DNA of 64,000 nt from Lineus longissimus (taxonomy: Eukaryota; Nemertea; Pilidiophora; Heteronemertea; Lineidae). The stretch's first letter is position 1. Every line of letters begins with the position of its first letter. The DNA lies in assembly GCF_910592395.1 (NCBI RefSeq), contig NC_088320.1, positions 10,234,001 through 10,298,000 on the forward strand, given 5' to 3'. The position numbers were made by a program, and so were the translations under genes. The notes beneath the pieces are model-generated. The model saw only the letters and a program-made list of their open reading frames with translations, was not told where the DNA came from and did not search any database. Shown in pieces: positions 24,501-33,146 of the stretch.

Positions 24501-27500
24501 CCACCAGTGGAGCTGACGTTTCAGATTGAAAGGTAGAGAAATATGTTTCGATAGGATATTCCTCTGGGGGCACCAGGACTCCCGTAAATGAAGCTGAAGG
24601 AGCCTCATCTGAAGTCTCGCCCATTGGACAACGTCTGTGCATGATGCCATCATTCCAAGGATGCTGAGAATTTCTCGAGCAGTGGCCCACTCTCTGTCCA
24701 TTACGGATGAAATTGCAGACTAGAGAGCTGATGCTCGTTCCCGTGATGGGAAGGCCAGACTGTCCACTAGGTTCAATATTGCCCCAAGACTATTACCTGG
24801 GTTGGTGCCAATTCGGATTTTTTCCAATTTATCAAGAAGCCCAGGGCTGTGACAGTCTGGGTCTCTAAGCTTAAGACCTGTTTCAGTCGGCGTCGACTGA
24901 ACGCTCTTATAAGCCAGTCGTCTAAATAGACATGAATTCGGATTCCTCTGGTCCGAAGGTGGGCCATGAGGGTTGCAACTACCTTTGTGAATACCCTCGG
25001 AGCCGATTTCAGTCCAAAAACCAGGGCCTTGAACTGAAATTGTTTGCCCGCAAACTGGAATCTGAGGAATTTCCTGGATTCTATGTTCACAGGGACGTGA
25101 AAATATGCTTTGGACAGGTCCAGCGATGCCACCCATTTGTCGGGTTTCAGAGACCTCATCACTGACCTGAAGGTCTCCATCCTGAACGGACGGTCTACTA
25201 TGTATGAATTTAAAGCCTTTAAATTCAACACAGGACGCAAACCCCCCAGATTTTTTGGGAACAAGAAAAAGATTTGAATAGAAACCTACCTCTTGTTGGT
25301 GCACCGGGACTTCCTCTATTGCCCCCTTTTCCAACATCTTTTCTATTTCCAAGGACATGGCCCCCCTCTTCTCTTGGCTGAGAGAATTTGCTGTGTCCGG
25401 ACGGAAGTTTGACAAGGGAGGGCTTTTTTCGAATTCTATGGAATAGCCATTTTCCAAGATGTTGAGCACATACTTGTCTTTTTGTAATCTTTCGCCATTT
25501 TTTGGTGAAAGAGCCCAGCCTGCCCCCCACTGGAGGCCTTGAAGATGTTGTGGTGGGGGGGGGGGGGGGGGGGCTGGGGACAATGGTTGCTATTGTGACT
25601 GTTTGGGGCGATAGGACTGCTTGAATGACCTTTGCCCTTTTCCCCATTTGTTGCCCTGGCGACCTTGAGTTGCCTGCTGTTGTGCCCCCCATTTTTGCTG
25701 AGGCTTCTGCAGACCTTTTTTGTCGGCTCTTGAATCATAGCCTGGGGCCCAAGCCTCGTTCCTCGTGGGGGGCCAATCCCTTGAACTGGTTATCAACGGA
25801 AGAAGAAGCTTTCCTCTTGGTATTTCGAGAACTGTCCCTGCCAAAACTGCTGGCAGTTGACGCCATCGTGCTTGCCATTTCTCGAGCATCACGTCTTAAC
25901 TGTGAAGATTCCTTCGCAATATCATTAAACTTTCCTCCAAAAAGTTTAGATCCCTCAATGGGAACCTTCAGAAGGGCGTCCCTGTCTGACTTGTCTGGAA
26001 GATTTAGGGCTTCCACATACACATGCCTACGCTTGTTGACACATTTTGCCAATGCTGTAGTGCTCAGGGCGGCCACATCGCAAGTTGCCGTCGCTAGTGC
26101 CCTCAAAATCGAAGCAATGTCCGCCTCCGTGGAGCTCGCTTCTGGAGCCAGGGCCTGTCTGAAGGCTGCTAACAGGTACGATGAGTGACACACCACTCTC
26201 TGTTGACAACGAAGAACTTTGTCGATCCCTTCTAGGGCCTTCTCCGTCTTCACTTCAGAGGGGTAAAGTGACCTAGGTTTGAACCTACCTACCTTGGTGT
26301 TAAGGTAAGTGGCAACCGACTTGTCGAGACTTGGACATTTGCCCCTCCGTTCGAAATCAGTCTCCGGCCATCTATATTGCCTCCTTAGTCTATTCTCATC
26401 CGAGAATGACACCCTAGGAAGGCTCTTGTTAACTTTGTCCCACCTGATGTCCACGCTGCCATCCTGTCCACGCTGCCGGTCTCTTAGGGAAAGGAGATTC
26501 TCCCCCTCCAAAAATACTATCTTCATAATTGTCTCCAAGTACAGAATTAATATCCCCACGATGGACAGGTGGACTCCTCCCAGTCCTGTGGGAAAGGAAA
26601 CTGGGCGAATCTGGAGAAACCGCACGACTGTCCCTACTAGGGCCACTGATCGGACCACTGCCGGCTACACCGGGCCTCACCCCTTGCAGTGAGGATGCCA
26701 TTATGCCCAAAATTTTAGTCTCAAAGTGGGACATTTTTTCTTCCATGAAGGAACTCATCTTTTTCTCCCAGACTGCCCCAGCTGTGTGAGGATTTTTTTG
26801 AAGATGATGACCTTTACCTATGACCCTCATGGCCATGAGAGTGATCATGGTGACGAGACCCCTTTTTTGACGAGTGGGATTGGGAAGACCGTTCCCTGTC
26901 TGTAATATCCTTCTTTCCCGATCCACTAGGAACCCCCACCTGAGGCTCAGAGGATGGGCCGCTATCCTGTCCTGCTTTCTCAATGGAGCTGGATCCCTGT
27001 CCAAGGGAGCCCACATTGGAATTCGGGTGTGATCCCCGACCAGAGGCACCCTTTTCTTCCGCGGACTTGCATAGATTTAGCGGCAGATTTTGGTGACCTT
27101 GACCCCGCGGCTGTCCGGCCACTGTCAGAACGGCCGTTTTCAACACGCACAGAAGTCGCATTATCGGGCGTGAAAAGCGGTTAATCTGCCTGAACGGAGT
27201 GAGACATGATACACAACAAATATAAGTTATAAATACAATATAACCAGAGAATCTAGCGTAAAAGATAAAAAAGAGCGTGAAAAACACAGGAAATTTCGAG
27301 AGCTTTCTCATCTGCGATCCGGGTTTGAACGCGCCGAAGATAAAGAGGAAGTACGTTGTACGCATGCGCAGGAGGTGATAATGGTGCGGTATAAAAAATG
27401 GAATCGGCGTTGGATCCGGGTAGCCGGGATAATACTCAAAAGTAATTCTAACAGGTAAGGGAGCTACGCAGTGGATGTGACAAAACATGACGCCCTCCTG

Positions 27501-28801
27501 CCCGACTGAGCGTCCTCCCTCCTGTCGGAGTGGGCATCCTCTCATCACCAGATGACTGGTCATCAAATCCAAAGATTAATTGAATTATGAGCGTACCTTT
27601 ACCACTCAGGTCCATCCTCATGTAGCCCTAAGCCAGAGATGAGAAGCCCGACAGACTGCCCATGGCCTGGTATGGGACGTCCTCCTGCCCGACTGGGCGG
27701 CCTTGTTTCTCCTCCCACCATCTCATGTCTGTGAGCCGGCTCACCGCAGCCACAGGTGTAGGAACTCTTGAACCCAGCACACTTGCATCCAGCTGAAACA
27801 CCAGACAATACATTAGTTTGATATTTGTAAGTCTCAGGATGGAAGGCAATAGCTGTTGTGAAGGACATGGGGTGCTGACACCGGCCCAGCAGGTGACCTT
27901 GTATGTTGAACAGTTGGGTGCCAACTGACTCGGCCTTTAGCCAGGAAAGAGGAGTCCATCGTGAATCTATGTGTAGGGTTATCAGGACATGTACATGAAA
28001 TTATGAAATTCAAGACTTCTCCAACTTACACTTCTTGCACTTCATGAGATTCGTCTCCGAATGTTCGTCCGAGTAATGTTTACAGCCGCACCTGATTAGT
28101 TGAGAGCCATTCAGCGGGATGGGACGTAGCTGTACGAGTTACAGCAGCAGCCACGGACTTTGCACGGCTGAAGGATGGGGCAGGCCTCCGGGATTGTTTC
28201 AAAGTATGTTTTGTGTTGCTTATATCTGGAAGAGAAGGTTACACTTCTGTCATTTTGTTTAAATTGGCATCCTGGACTTTTCGGGCTATCTGGGAGTGGC
28301 ACAGTAGATAAGACTGTTACGTCTGAGGTCACCAGTTTGATTCTAAGTCAGACTACAAACCTGTGAGTACAGAAGCATGGCATCTCTGGGCCAACCAGCT
28401 TGCAGTCGATACCAGTCGGTGGAGAATACCAGCTGACATACAGGCGGTTCTTTTGACGCTGAAATTATAACACCCAAATAAAAATATGTTGTGATATAGA
28501 ATTTGACTTCGAGCAGATAAATTTTGCTTCCTTAAGGCCAGTGCTGAACTGGAACGAAAGGTTGGCAGTCCGACAGATTGACTGCTGTAAACTGAGAATC
28601 TGAGATACTGTTAATTGGGTAATGTTCAAAACATTAAACTTGCTAATACATGTTTTTCTTTTTATTGTTTACATAGAGTTCTTAGATGATATAAATGAAA
28701 ACCAGCGGAGTTCTATGCCTACCATTAGCAGAACTCTTCTCTGGTAGTCTTCAAAGTCCTCAGGTGACATGATGACACCCCCATCATCATCGCCAACAAT
28801 T
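21488..28801 (-). CDS. FAM221A: FAM221A-like gene, six exons recognised, first exon not found
   Basis: Six minus-strand exons (28801-28723, 28458-28361, 28225-28030, 27792-27597, 21996-21794, 21547-21488) join in compatible phases once two single-base length changes are allowed. The translated exons show the FAM221A signature in order: RIVGDDDGG, DCKLVGPEMPCFCTHR, RYKQHKTYFETIPEACPI, a Cys-rich LIRCGCKHYSDEHS segment, CKCAGFKSSYTCGCGEPAHR, GRPVGQEDVPYQAMG, then a C-terminal MDFYERRYQER block. FAM221 proteins are Cys-rich and of poorly known function. Lesions: a G3 run at 28121-28123 is one base short, a C3 run at 27714-27716 is one base long, and TAG at 27630-27628 replaces a conserved acidic residue. 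The gene is therefore a pseudogene or carries consensus errors. A DIRS element occupies the fourth recognised intron. The 5-prime exon with the start codon was not identified. Confidence 0.9.
21794..21996 (-). CDS. FAM221A: FAM221A-like exon with MDFYERRYQER block
   Basis: The acceptor CCCTTTTTCAG lies at 21999-21997 and the donor GTCAGT at 21793. The exon enters in phase 1, completing the G left by the upstream exon, and encodes ALPSKAFLNQPITSEDHPFL near its start and MDFYERRYQER near its end. Both resemble the FAM221A C-terminus. Confidence 0.85.
22282..22419. repeat. DIRS left inverted terminal repeat
   Basis: It runs from ATCCACTAGTAGCGTACTTA to CTTCCTCTTTATCT and matches the reverse complement of 27338-27476, with differences in the outer 20 bp and one substitution inside. 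About 26 bp of extra left-end sequence (22256-22281) lies outside it and is represented in the internal region. Confidence 0.92.
22481..22574. repeat. DIRS internal complementary region (circle junction copy)
   Basis: 22481-22530 is the reverse complement of the left end 22256-22305, and 22531-22574 is the reverse complement of the last 44 bp at the right end. The two meet at AATCC. This is the template expected for completing element ends during DIRS replication. Confidence 0.9.
22628..23668 (-). CDS. DIRS tyrosine recombinase (346 codons)
   Basis: The uninterrupted frame has the tyrosine-recombinase layout: an N-terminal helical DNA-binding region (about 25-110), then a catalytic part with AHDVR (H289, R292), NWKSD (W315) and AFYMRD (Y325 as nucleophile). 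The first catalytic Arg is expected in the segment ASARQRSTLHAL (160-170); by alignment with family members the position may be Gln163 with Arg on both sides. In DIRS elements this enzyme inserts the circular DNA intermediate. It overlaps the end of the RT-RNase H region in another frame, as is usual for DIRS. The first ATG of the frame was taken as start. Activity cannot be judged from sequence. Confidence 0.88.
   Translation of the reverse strand: MEIIKNAWVKKGIPVNAAEHAAQARRKSTRDTYDARLRIFFEWCREREIRPLQATLAEVSSFLTYLFEIKNLQVRTILGYKAAISVVHPGWGGIVVGRYPLLSDIIKSFIYIRPPSRHICPGWNLPLVLMKLCLEPFEPLGKADMKFLSWKTAFLIAAASARQRSTLHALSIDEGHLSWSREGLTIIPSPGFMAKNESANYMSKAIFLPEMSSVSSVQEDTWLCPCRALRIYLDRTKSVRDGQNQLFLTYAKGKVKPCARDTISRWLVETNKFSYDNASLRERVHCKAHDVRAMATLWALAKGVPMEELMQAANWKSDSTFTAFYMRDVTGQRARFAQAVLSTSRV
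23690..25560 (-). pseudogene. DIRS reverse transcriptase-RNase H, frameshifted
   Basis: RT motifs are visible in order: LRPVLNLKALN, DLSKAYFHVP, LVFGLKSAPRVFTKV and VYLDDWLI (YLDD active site). RNase H follows with VTISTDASLEGWGA, INWLELRAVQLAL, LVLTDNTTVAAYL and VRHIAGVKNIVPDALSR, then the DIRS-typical tail HVDLFATSLNHQLPVY. The frame is broken at a C6 run (25242-25247), a C4 run (24782-24785), a C4 run (23781-23784), near 25480-25500, and by an in-frame TAG at 24722-24720. The first three are single-base changes in runs. As written the sequence cannot give one polyprotein. Confidence 0.88.
25590..27165 (-). pseudogene. DIRS gag-like region, frameshifted
   Basis: Successive pieces lie in different frames: a Ser/His/Lys-rich N-terminal part (about 27165-26814, with HHDHSHGHEGH), a short helical piece with WEKKMSSFMEEKMSHFETK (about 26790-26600), a long alpha-helical core in the 26658-25735 frame (WDKVNKSLPRVSFSDENRLR to KFNDIAKESSQLRRDAREM), and a Gln/Lys-rich tail ending before 25590. 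The helical core is the kind of capsid-like segment found before RT in DIRS elements. A G-run of about 20 (25556-25575 in plus-strand coordinates) separates it from RT. Confidence 0.7.
27338..27476. repeat. DIRS right inverted terminal repeat
   Basis: The reverse complement begins ATCCACTGCGTAGCTCCCTT. This is the 5-prime end for the element's genes. The element stops at GTGGAT, and host intron resumes at GTGACAAAAC. Confidence 0.92.
27597..27792 (-). CDS. FAM221A: FAM221A-like exon with CGCGEPAHRH motif, frameshift and stop
   Basis: The exon follows TGTTTCAG and ends before GTACGC. It encodes the second Cys/His cluster, then, in a different frame, GRPVGQEDVPYQAMGSLSGF and GYMRMDLSG separated by TAG (27630-27628). 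The frame change coincides with a C3 run at 27714-27716. Confidence 0.85.
28030..28225 (-). CDS. FAM221A: FAM221A-like exon with first Cys cluster, frameshift
   Basis: The acceptor CTTCTCTTCCAG precedes ATATAAGCAACAC; the donor is GTAAGT at 28029. It reads KQHKTYFETIPEACPILQPC then, after a break at the G3 run 28121-28123, IPLNGSQLIRCGCKHYSDEH. Entry in phase 2 matches the upstream exon. Confidence 0.85.
28361..28458 (-). CDS. FAM221A: FAM221A-like exon encoding DCKLVGPEMPCFCTH
   Basis: A clean 98-bp exon, without lesions, between TTATAATTTCAG and GTTTGT. It encodes RQKNRLYVSWYSPPTGIDCK then LVGPEMPCFCTHR, a close match to the family. Confidence 0.9.
28723..28801 (-). CDS. FAM221A: FAM221A-like exon encoding RIVGDDDGG
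   Basis: A 79-bp exon between TTTTGAATCTTTTCAG and GTAGGC. It starts with the last base of an Arg codon and encodes IVGDDDGGVIMSPEDFEDYQ. An upstream exon is required but was not recognised up to 31 kb. Confidence 0.85.
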
Positions 28802-28915
28802 CTGAAAAGATTCAAAACGTGTGATTGGGATGGTACGGAAGTTAAAAGAAAACATCTAGCAAACAAGTGATTTTTTAATCGCTGTGACCTGTGATTTTAG
28901 TAAATCGTCACAATC

Positions 28916-29127
28916 TTGGATGAGTGTTTGTGTGTCTCACTTGGAGACAGTCCGAGTCTGGATGCGTGTTTGAGTGTCACACTTGGAGACAGTCACAATC
29001 TGGACCAGTGTCTGTGTGTTTCACTTGGAGACAGTCACAATCTGGACGAGGGTTTGCTGGTGTCTTTCTTGGACTGGAGACAGTCACAATCTTGGATGTG
29101 TGTTTTGTTTGTTTCACTTGGAGACAG
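28916..29127. repeat. 42-bp minisatellite, about five units
   Basis: Units carry CACTTGGAGACAGTCACAAT; the fourth is expanded by a few bases. The 42-bp period keeps three plus-strand frames partly open, which explains the overlapping short frames; none is called as a gene. Confidence 0.9.
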
Positions 29128-29212
29128 TCACAGTATTGAAACACTGTAGGAAAAACACATCATTTTTGACGGGTCATCCTATTTTGCGTCCAGTGGCGTC
29201 CAACGCGAAATA

Positions 29213-30234
29213 AGGCCATTCAAAATTAATTTTTAGATTTACGTCACTCAGATCTGAAAAATTTGGTGGGGAGGGGAATTTGTTTTTTACTTTTTGACAT
29301 TATTGTGCCCGGAACATTTATCCCAAACCAGGCCTTCACTATAGTTACGCCACTCGTTACCTGAACAACAATGAATCCCATGTTGTCAAGGAATACTGCT
29401 CCGGTACACAAATGTCACAAATCGAAATCGAAACTAGTCTACTTCAACACAATGCCATGGTCCCGCTTGCATCACTAACCACAGATGCTATGATTTATGT
29501 GAGTTTTCAACATTTAATGACTCTAGCGTCTGACAGGTGGTGCGCCCTTGCAATATTAATAGTAACTTCAAAGACCGTTGATTTTTTTATTGAACGTGCG
29601 CGCCGTACGTGTGTTCAGAGGCTGCCAACTTTATTAAATATTCAAAGCATCCCTGTAGACAGGAATTATCGCAGTGACCACATGAAATTGTTGAAGGTTG
29701 CCTACAATAGTTTTCCCGCCAAAAACGAAGCCGCTCAGTCGTCTGCCACGTGTGTACGCGGCAACTCTACCCGATCGTTAGTCCCAGTACGCTATCTTTC
29801 CAAGTTCATAACTCAGTTCATATTTTTCTAATCTCTTTGTCAAAGATATCATTTTGAAGCTTAGGACTATACTAATTGACTGAAACGCAAATTCGCGGCA
29901 TCCGTGTCCTCCTCAGTTCGAAAAAGATGAAAGAACCTTCCACTCTAGTATATTCCCGCAATGCGGCGTCGGTATACTATTGCGTACTACATCTAACGGG
30001 AGTTGGATATTTTGGCTAGTATTGTCATATAAGCACTGTACCTAAGCTATCCCTATGAGGAGTTGTGCCAGTAATGAGTAGGGCCATAAAAAAGGTTTCC
30101 AATGGGCTTCAAGACCGATCTAATACAAAAAAACGTTTTTTTTTAAATTTAGCAAAAAACAAAAACATATAGGGACGGAGGCAAAAACTGGGGCGGTCGG
30201 TAACGTAAATCTAAAAATTAATTTTGAATGGCCT
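29213..30234. mobile_element. 1.0-kb inverted-repeat element upstream of FAM221A exons
   Basis: The ends AGGCCATTCAAAATTAATTT and its complement form near-perfect ~32-bp inverted repeats (29213-29244, 30203-30234). No clear target duplication was found. A 139-codon plus-strand frame (29412-29831) inside has no recognised domain. Confidence 0.7.
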
Positions 30235-30636
30235 AATGGGGTGTATATGGTTAAAATGTTTTCAAGCTTCCAAGGAGGATACCGCGCTGCATATTGTGAA
30301 CAAACTCGATGAGACAAGCCAGGCCTATCAATTAGACGAGTGCATGTTTTTAACTCTCAAGTACATATTTGGGAGGTGTTGAAAAAATATTTGCTGTGGC
30401 AAGTCTACAGATATAAATAAATTGTTTGGTAAAAAAAATAATTTTGAATTTTGTCAACCTCGCCATAGGCGGGGGTGATTCAAATTTGGAGTGAAAATGG
30501 CTGAAATGGGTAAAAATGTCCACTTGTGTCAAACTTGTCAATTTAAAAAAAAAATTCCGTGGTCAACTACCAGTTTAAATCGCACCAGTTACTCCCAAGA
30601 CTAACCCGTATATCATATCCGAGTTTCAGTTTAAGG

Positions 30637-30800
30637 AATTGAACCCGAGGCGGAGGACCTTGGTTGAGTTACCAAGACACTCGAGGGTGGAGCTAAAATA
30701 CAGTCCAAACCCGAGCCGATAGGCGAGGGTTTGGACGAAATTTTAGCTCCACCCGAGTGTCTTGGTAACTCAACCAAGGTCCGAAGCCGAGGGTTCAATT
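30637..30800. repeat. 164-bp hairpin
   Basis: Arms of about 70 bp starting AATTGAACCCGAGGC fold on each other around a short GAGCCGATAGGCGAG loop with few mismatches. One arm is shared with 43060-43145. Confidence 0.88.
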
Positions 30801-31245
30801 TCTATTCTAAAAGTACCTCAAACTTGAAAAGATAGGCCACGAAAATAACTTGAATATGTGCGAATTTGGCAAATTCCATCCATCGCCTGCCCGGAGCGCT
30901 GGTAGCGCCGTTGTTTACATTATGTTACGGCAGTGCGCATAGGAAGTGATGCTAAAATCCGCGCAAATGGGCTATTTGGAGCGTTTTTCTCAGCAAATAT
31001 GTGTAGTGCTCATTAAAAAACTTAGGGTGGTTGATGCTTCCTTGGTTCATTTGTGTTTGAAGCAGTGTTTTGAGAGCCTCAAACTTCTGAAGTGAGCTGT
31101 GTGCATGGTTTCCACATTTTAGTGCAACCCGAGGGAACTTTGGTAGAGCATCTTGGTTGCGTGTCCAAAACACTCCACTCTCAGAACGAGGCTTATGCAT
31201 TTTCCATTAAAAAGTTGACTTTACGGTACCAAGGTATTTTAGAAT
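30637..31245. repeat. Dispersed repeat E, copy 1
   Basis: It matches the reverse complement of 42640-43145 from the hairpin arm to CGGTACCAAGGTATTTTAGAA, with small indels. Frames in the two copies (minus here, plus there) translate similarly over part of the repeat but contain no recognised domain. Confidence 0.85.
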
Positions 31246-31328
31246 TCACAACCCCACGCAGTATTTGATGGCGGGCATTTGAAATAACTGGAAATGGCTT
31301 GGAAAATCAATTGTGGTCTTGTCTCCAT

Positions 31329-31798
31329 TCAGAGGGTTTTGGGTTACAGGTCAAAAATAGTAAATGAGCTCTGAAATCCACAAAAACCGTTGTAATTGGC
31401 TGAAATGTGTTGAGAATGTGTGGACGTATCATGGAAATTGGAAAATGAGGAAAAAAAGAAAATTCTCAAATTTAACCCCCCCCCCCCCTGTCCTACAGGG
31501 CTTTTAAGTGAAAATGCCAAAAATTGAAATTTTCAAAAAATTTCAAATAATTTCAAATTTTTCTACTTTTTTGGGCTAGATATGTTTCATAACCATCATC
31601 AATTGTGAATAGTAATGAGAGTGTTTATTGTTTTGCATGTTATTTTCATTTTGGGAGGTGTCGGCACAGAGCACGATGGGTGGCAGGGTACCAAGCTTTC
31701 ACTAATTTTTTTATTTCAGCAGGTGAATTCAGGAGAAAAATATTAGAATTGAGAGCGAGAATGTTATCAAAGACGAAAAGTGACGGTTTTTGTTTGAA
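31329..31798 (+). repeat. ~470-bp direct repeat, copy 1 (5-prime part of nuclease gene)
   Basis: It matches 36862-37328 closely, including a poly-C run (31481-31490) and the intron-exon boundary of the nuclease gene. Copy 1 continues into the nuclease exon; copy 2 is cut off by another repeat. Confidence 0.88.
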
Positions 31799-32121
31799 TT
31801 GGGAGGGGGCTAGGCAAAAAAAGAGGGGGGGTCACATACGGGTTTGTTAAAGTAAGTTTTTTAGAGAAGCCGGTCACAATGACAACACACCGTGCGATGT
31901 TTTTATGTGAAAATGATGAATTGCAATTCAAAATTAGCACAGGCTATCATATAAGTCATCTGTGTCATAATTCTCTGTGCGTGAAAGTCGAGCACTTAAC
32001 AATAGAAAGAGAACGGGTCAATCAGAGTAGAAAAAGGTGCAATGCCAAGAAAGTTTGTGAAGGCCATGGCAACCGGCCTAAATGCATTTTTCCTGGTAAG
32101 CTACAGTATGTGTTGAAATGA
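31720..32121 (+). pseudogene. I-PpoI-like His-Me finger nuclease, copy 1 (frameshifted)
   Basis: After an acceptor TTTTATTTCAG the exon reads RARMLSKTKSDGFCLNW, then, beyond a one-base-long G7 run (31825-31831), a second frame with YHISHLCHNSLCVKVEHL, ERERVNQSRKRC and CEGHGNRPKC, ending TGA at 32121. The SHLCHN...H...N spacing matches I-PpoI: catalytic His (I-PpoI His98), zinc ligands Cys100, Cys105, His110, catalytic Asn119 and the second Cys/His cluster from Cys125. This is the Pfam zf-His_Me_endon type fold (PF05551). Family members cut DNA with a single metal ion. It is tail-to-tail with the Mutator-like transposase, about 40 bp apart. Copy 2 at 62.5 kb lacks this frameshift. Confidence 0.85.
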
Positions 32122-32162
32122 AAGAAAATATCATCATATTGAATTGACATTTGAAAGTTTTC

Positions 32163-33146
32163 TTACCGCGATGGAAACCTCTTTGTTGTCTTGATGGCTG
32201 GTTGGATCTTGAAGGATCGCCGAAAGTAGGAGTGGTCATAGTTTCTGCCGTTTGGGTCGAGACATTTCCACTCTGGTACAGGCGGTCTGTCTCGTCGTGC
32301 AACAGCCTTCTTGACACCCTTCCTTCGCAAGTCCGGCATTGTTATCATCACATGTTTCTTGTACTCACCACCCCTGGTTTTGTTTTTCTTCTTCGTGAAG
32401 TAATCTGTTGCCCTGATGTTATCAAACACCAGCTAACTTCTGGTGTCCAGCACTCCGTTTATACCTGACTGTGTACTGCCTGTTCATTGCAATTCTGTCC
32501 AGCGCTTTCATCGGGCGGCAACGAGTATCGACTTCGATGTTGAACCACTTTAGTTTCCGTCGCCCGCTCTCGGCTATGTTATGGTTCATTCTGTGGGCTG
32601 CTGAATGGATACGGGGGTTGAGTTCCTGCTCCTGGTCACAATCTTAGGATCGCTGGCCGACAGACCTCGATTCTTGGACTCGACTCCCTGGGTTGTCACT
32701 CCAAGACTCAGCTGTCGCAACGCTCCTTTAATAAGACATACCTCCAAAACGAGATGTACCAAGTTCTTGTCAATCACTGTCATTTTAAACTTGGGAATCT
32801 CGCCGTAAGATGACCATCGTGTTGATTTGTGCCACCAAGAACCAGTTGTGCCTGAGCACAGTGAGAATTCGTTCTGTGGACAACCAGTGCAGTCACCACC
32901 ATAACAGTTCACAACACAGGCAACAGTGTCATACAGGTATCCCATGATCCTGTCGAGATCACCGTTGCAGCGCTTGAAATTAAATAGAGATTGCAAAATC
33001 TTGGATGACCTTACCCTAAGATCATTCAGAAACGTTGTTTTTAACAGTGTTCTCTCCTCTGCAGTACGTCCGCGTGTCTGGGCTTGATGCAAATGTATCG
33101 AGTCAAGTTGATGCTTCACCATGAACAAGCCACCGAAGAGCTTTTT
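32163..33146 (-). pseudogene. Mutator-like transposase C-terminal part, copy 1
   Basis: From upstream to downstream: KKLFGGLFMVKHQLDSIHLH, RTAEERTLLKTTFLNDLRVR, CNGDLDRIMGYLYDTV, a Cys cluster CYGGDCTGCPQNEFSLC, WWHKSTRW, then TTQGVESKNRGLSASDPK. This order resembles the C-terminal half of the animal Mutator-like transposase domain (PF20700), with the TQ..ES.N...PK motif near the end. A frame change follows near 32610 and the tail continues as RRDRPPVPEWKCLDPNGRNY to a TAA at about 32163. Its N-terminal side is cut by a TAGCTCAGCTGAC-type repeat at 33147. Copy 2 at 62929-64000 is colinear. Confidence 0.8.

Larger units (their letters stand above)
22254..27476 (-). mobile_element. DIRS-type tyrosine-recombinase retrotransposon, 5.2 kb
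   Basis: Read on the minus strand the order is right terminal repeat, gag-like region, RT and RNase H, tyrosine recombinase, internal complementary region, left terminal repeat. The ~138-bp terminal repeats (22282-22419 and 27338-27476) are inverted and differ mainly in their outermost ~20 bp. The internal region 22481-22574 is the reverse complement of the right end joined to the left end, as in the DIRS-1 circular-intermediate model. Comparing that junction with both genomic flanks leaves only AT as shared crossover bases and no other target duplication. Gag and RT-RNase H are broken; the recombinase frame is open. The element lies in an intron of the FAM221A-like gene in the same orientation. 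Confidence 0.9.

Noticed and set aside
24049-24516. 155-codon plus-strand frame opposite the RNase H region
   Set aside because: It is antisense to clear RNase H motifs and has no family signal.
21488-28801. FAM221B rather than FAM221A
   Set aside because: The RIVG..DGG start, RYKQHKT exon and MDFYERRYQER C-terminus fit FAM221A better; FAM221B shares the Cys clusters but, as recalled, not this combination.
30952-31200. Small gene shared with 42720-42955
   Set aside because: The frames lie in a dispersed repeat that has only two copies here, are offset by indels, and show no recognised domain.
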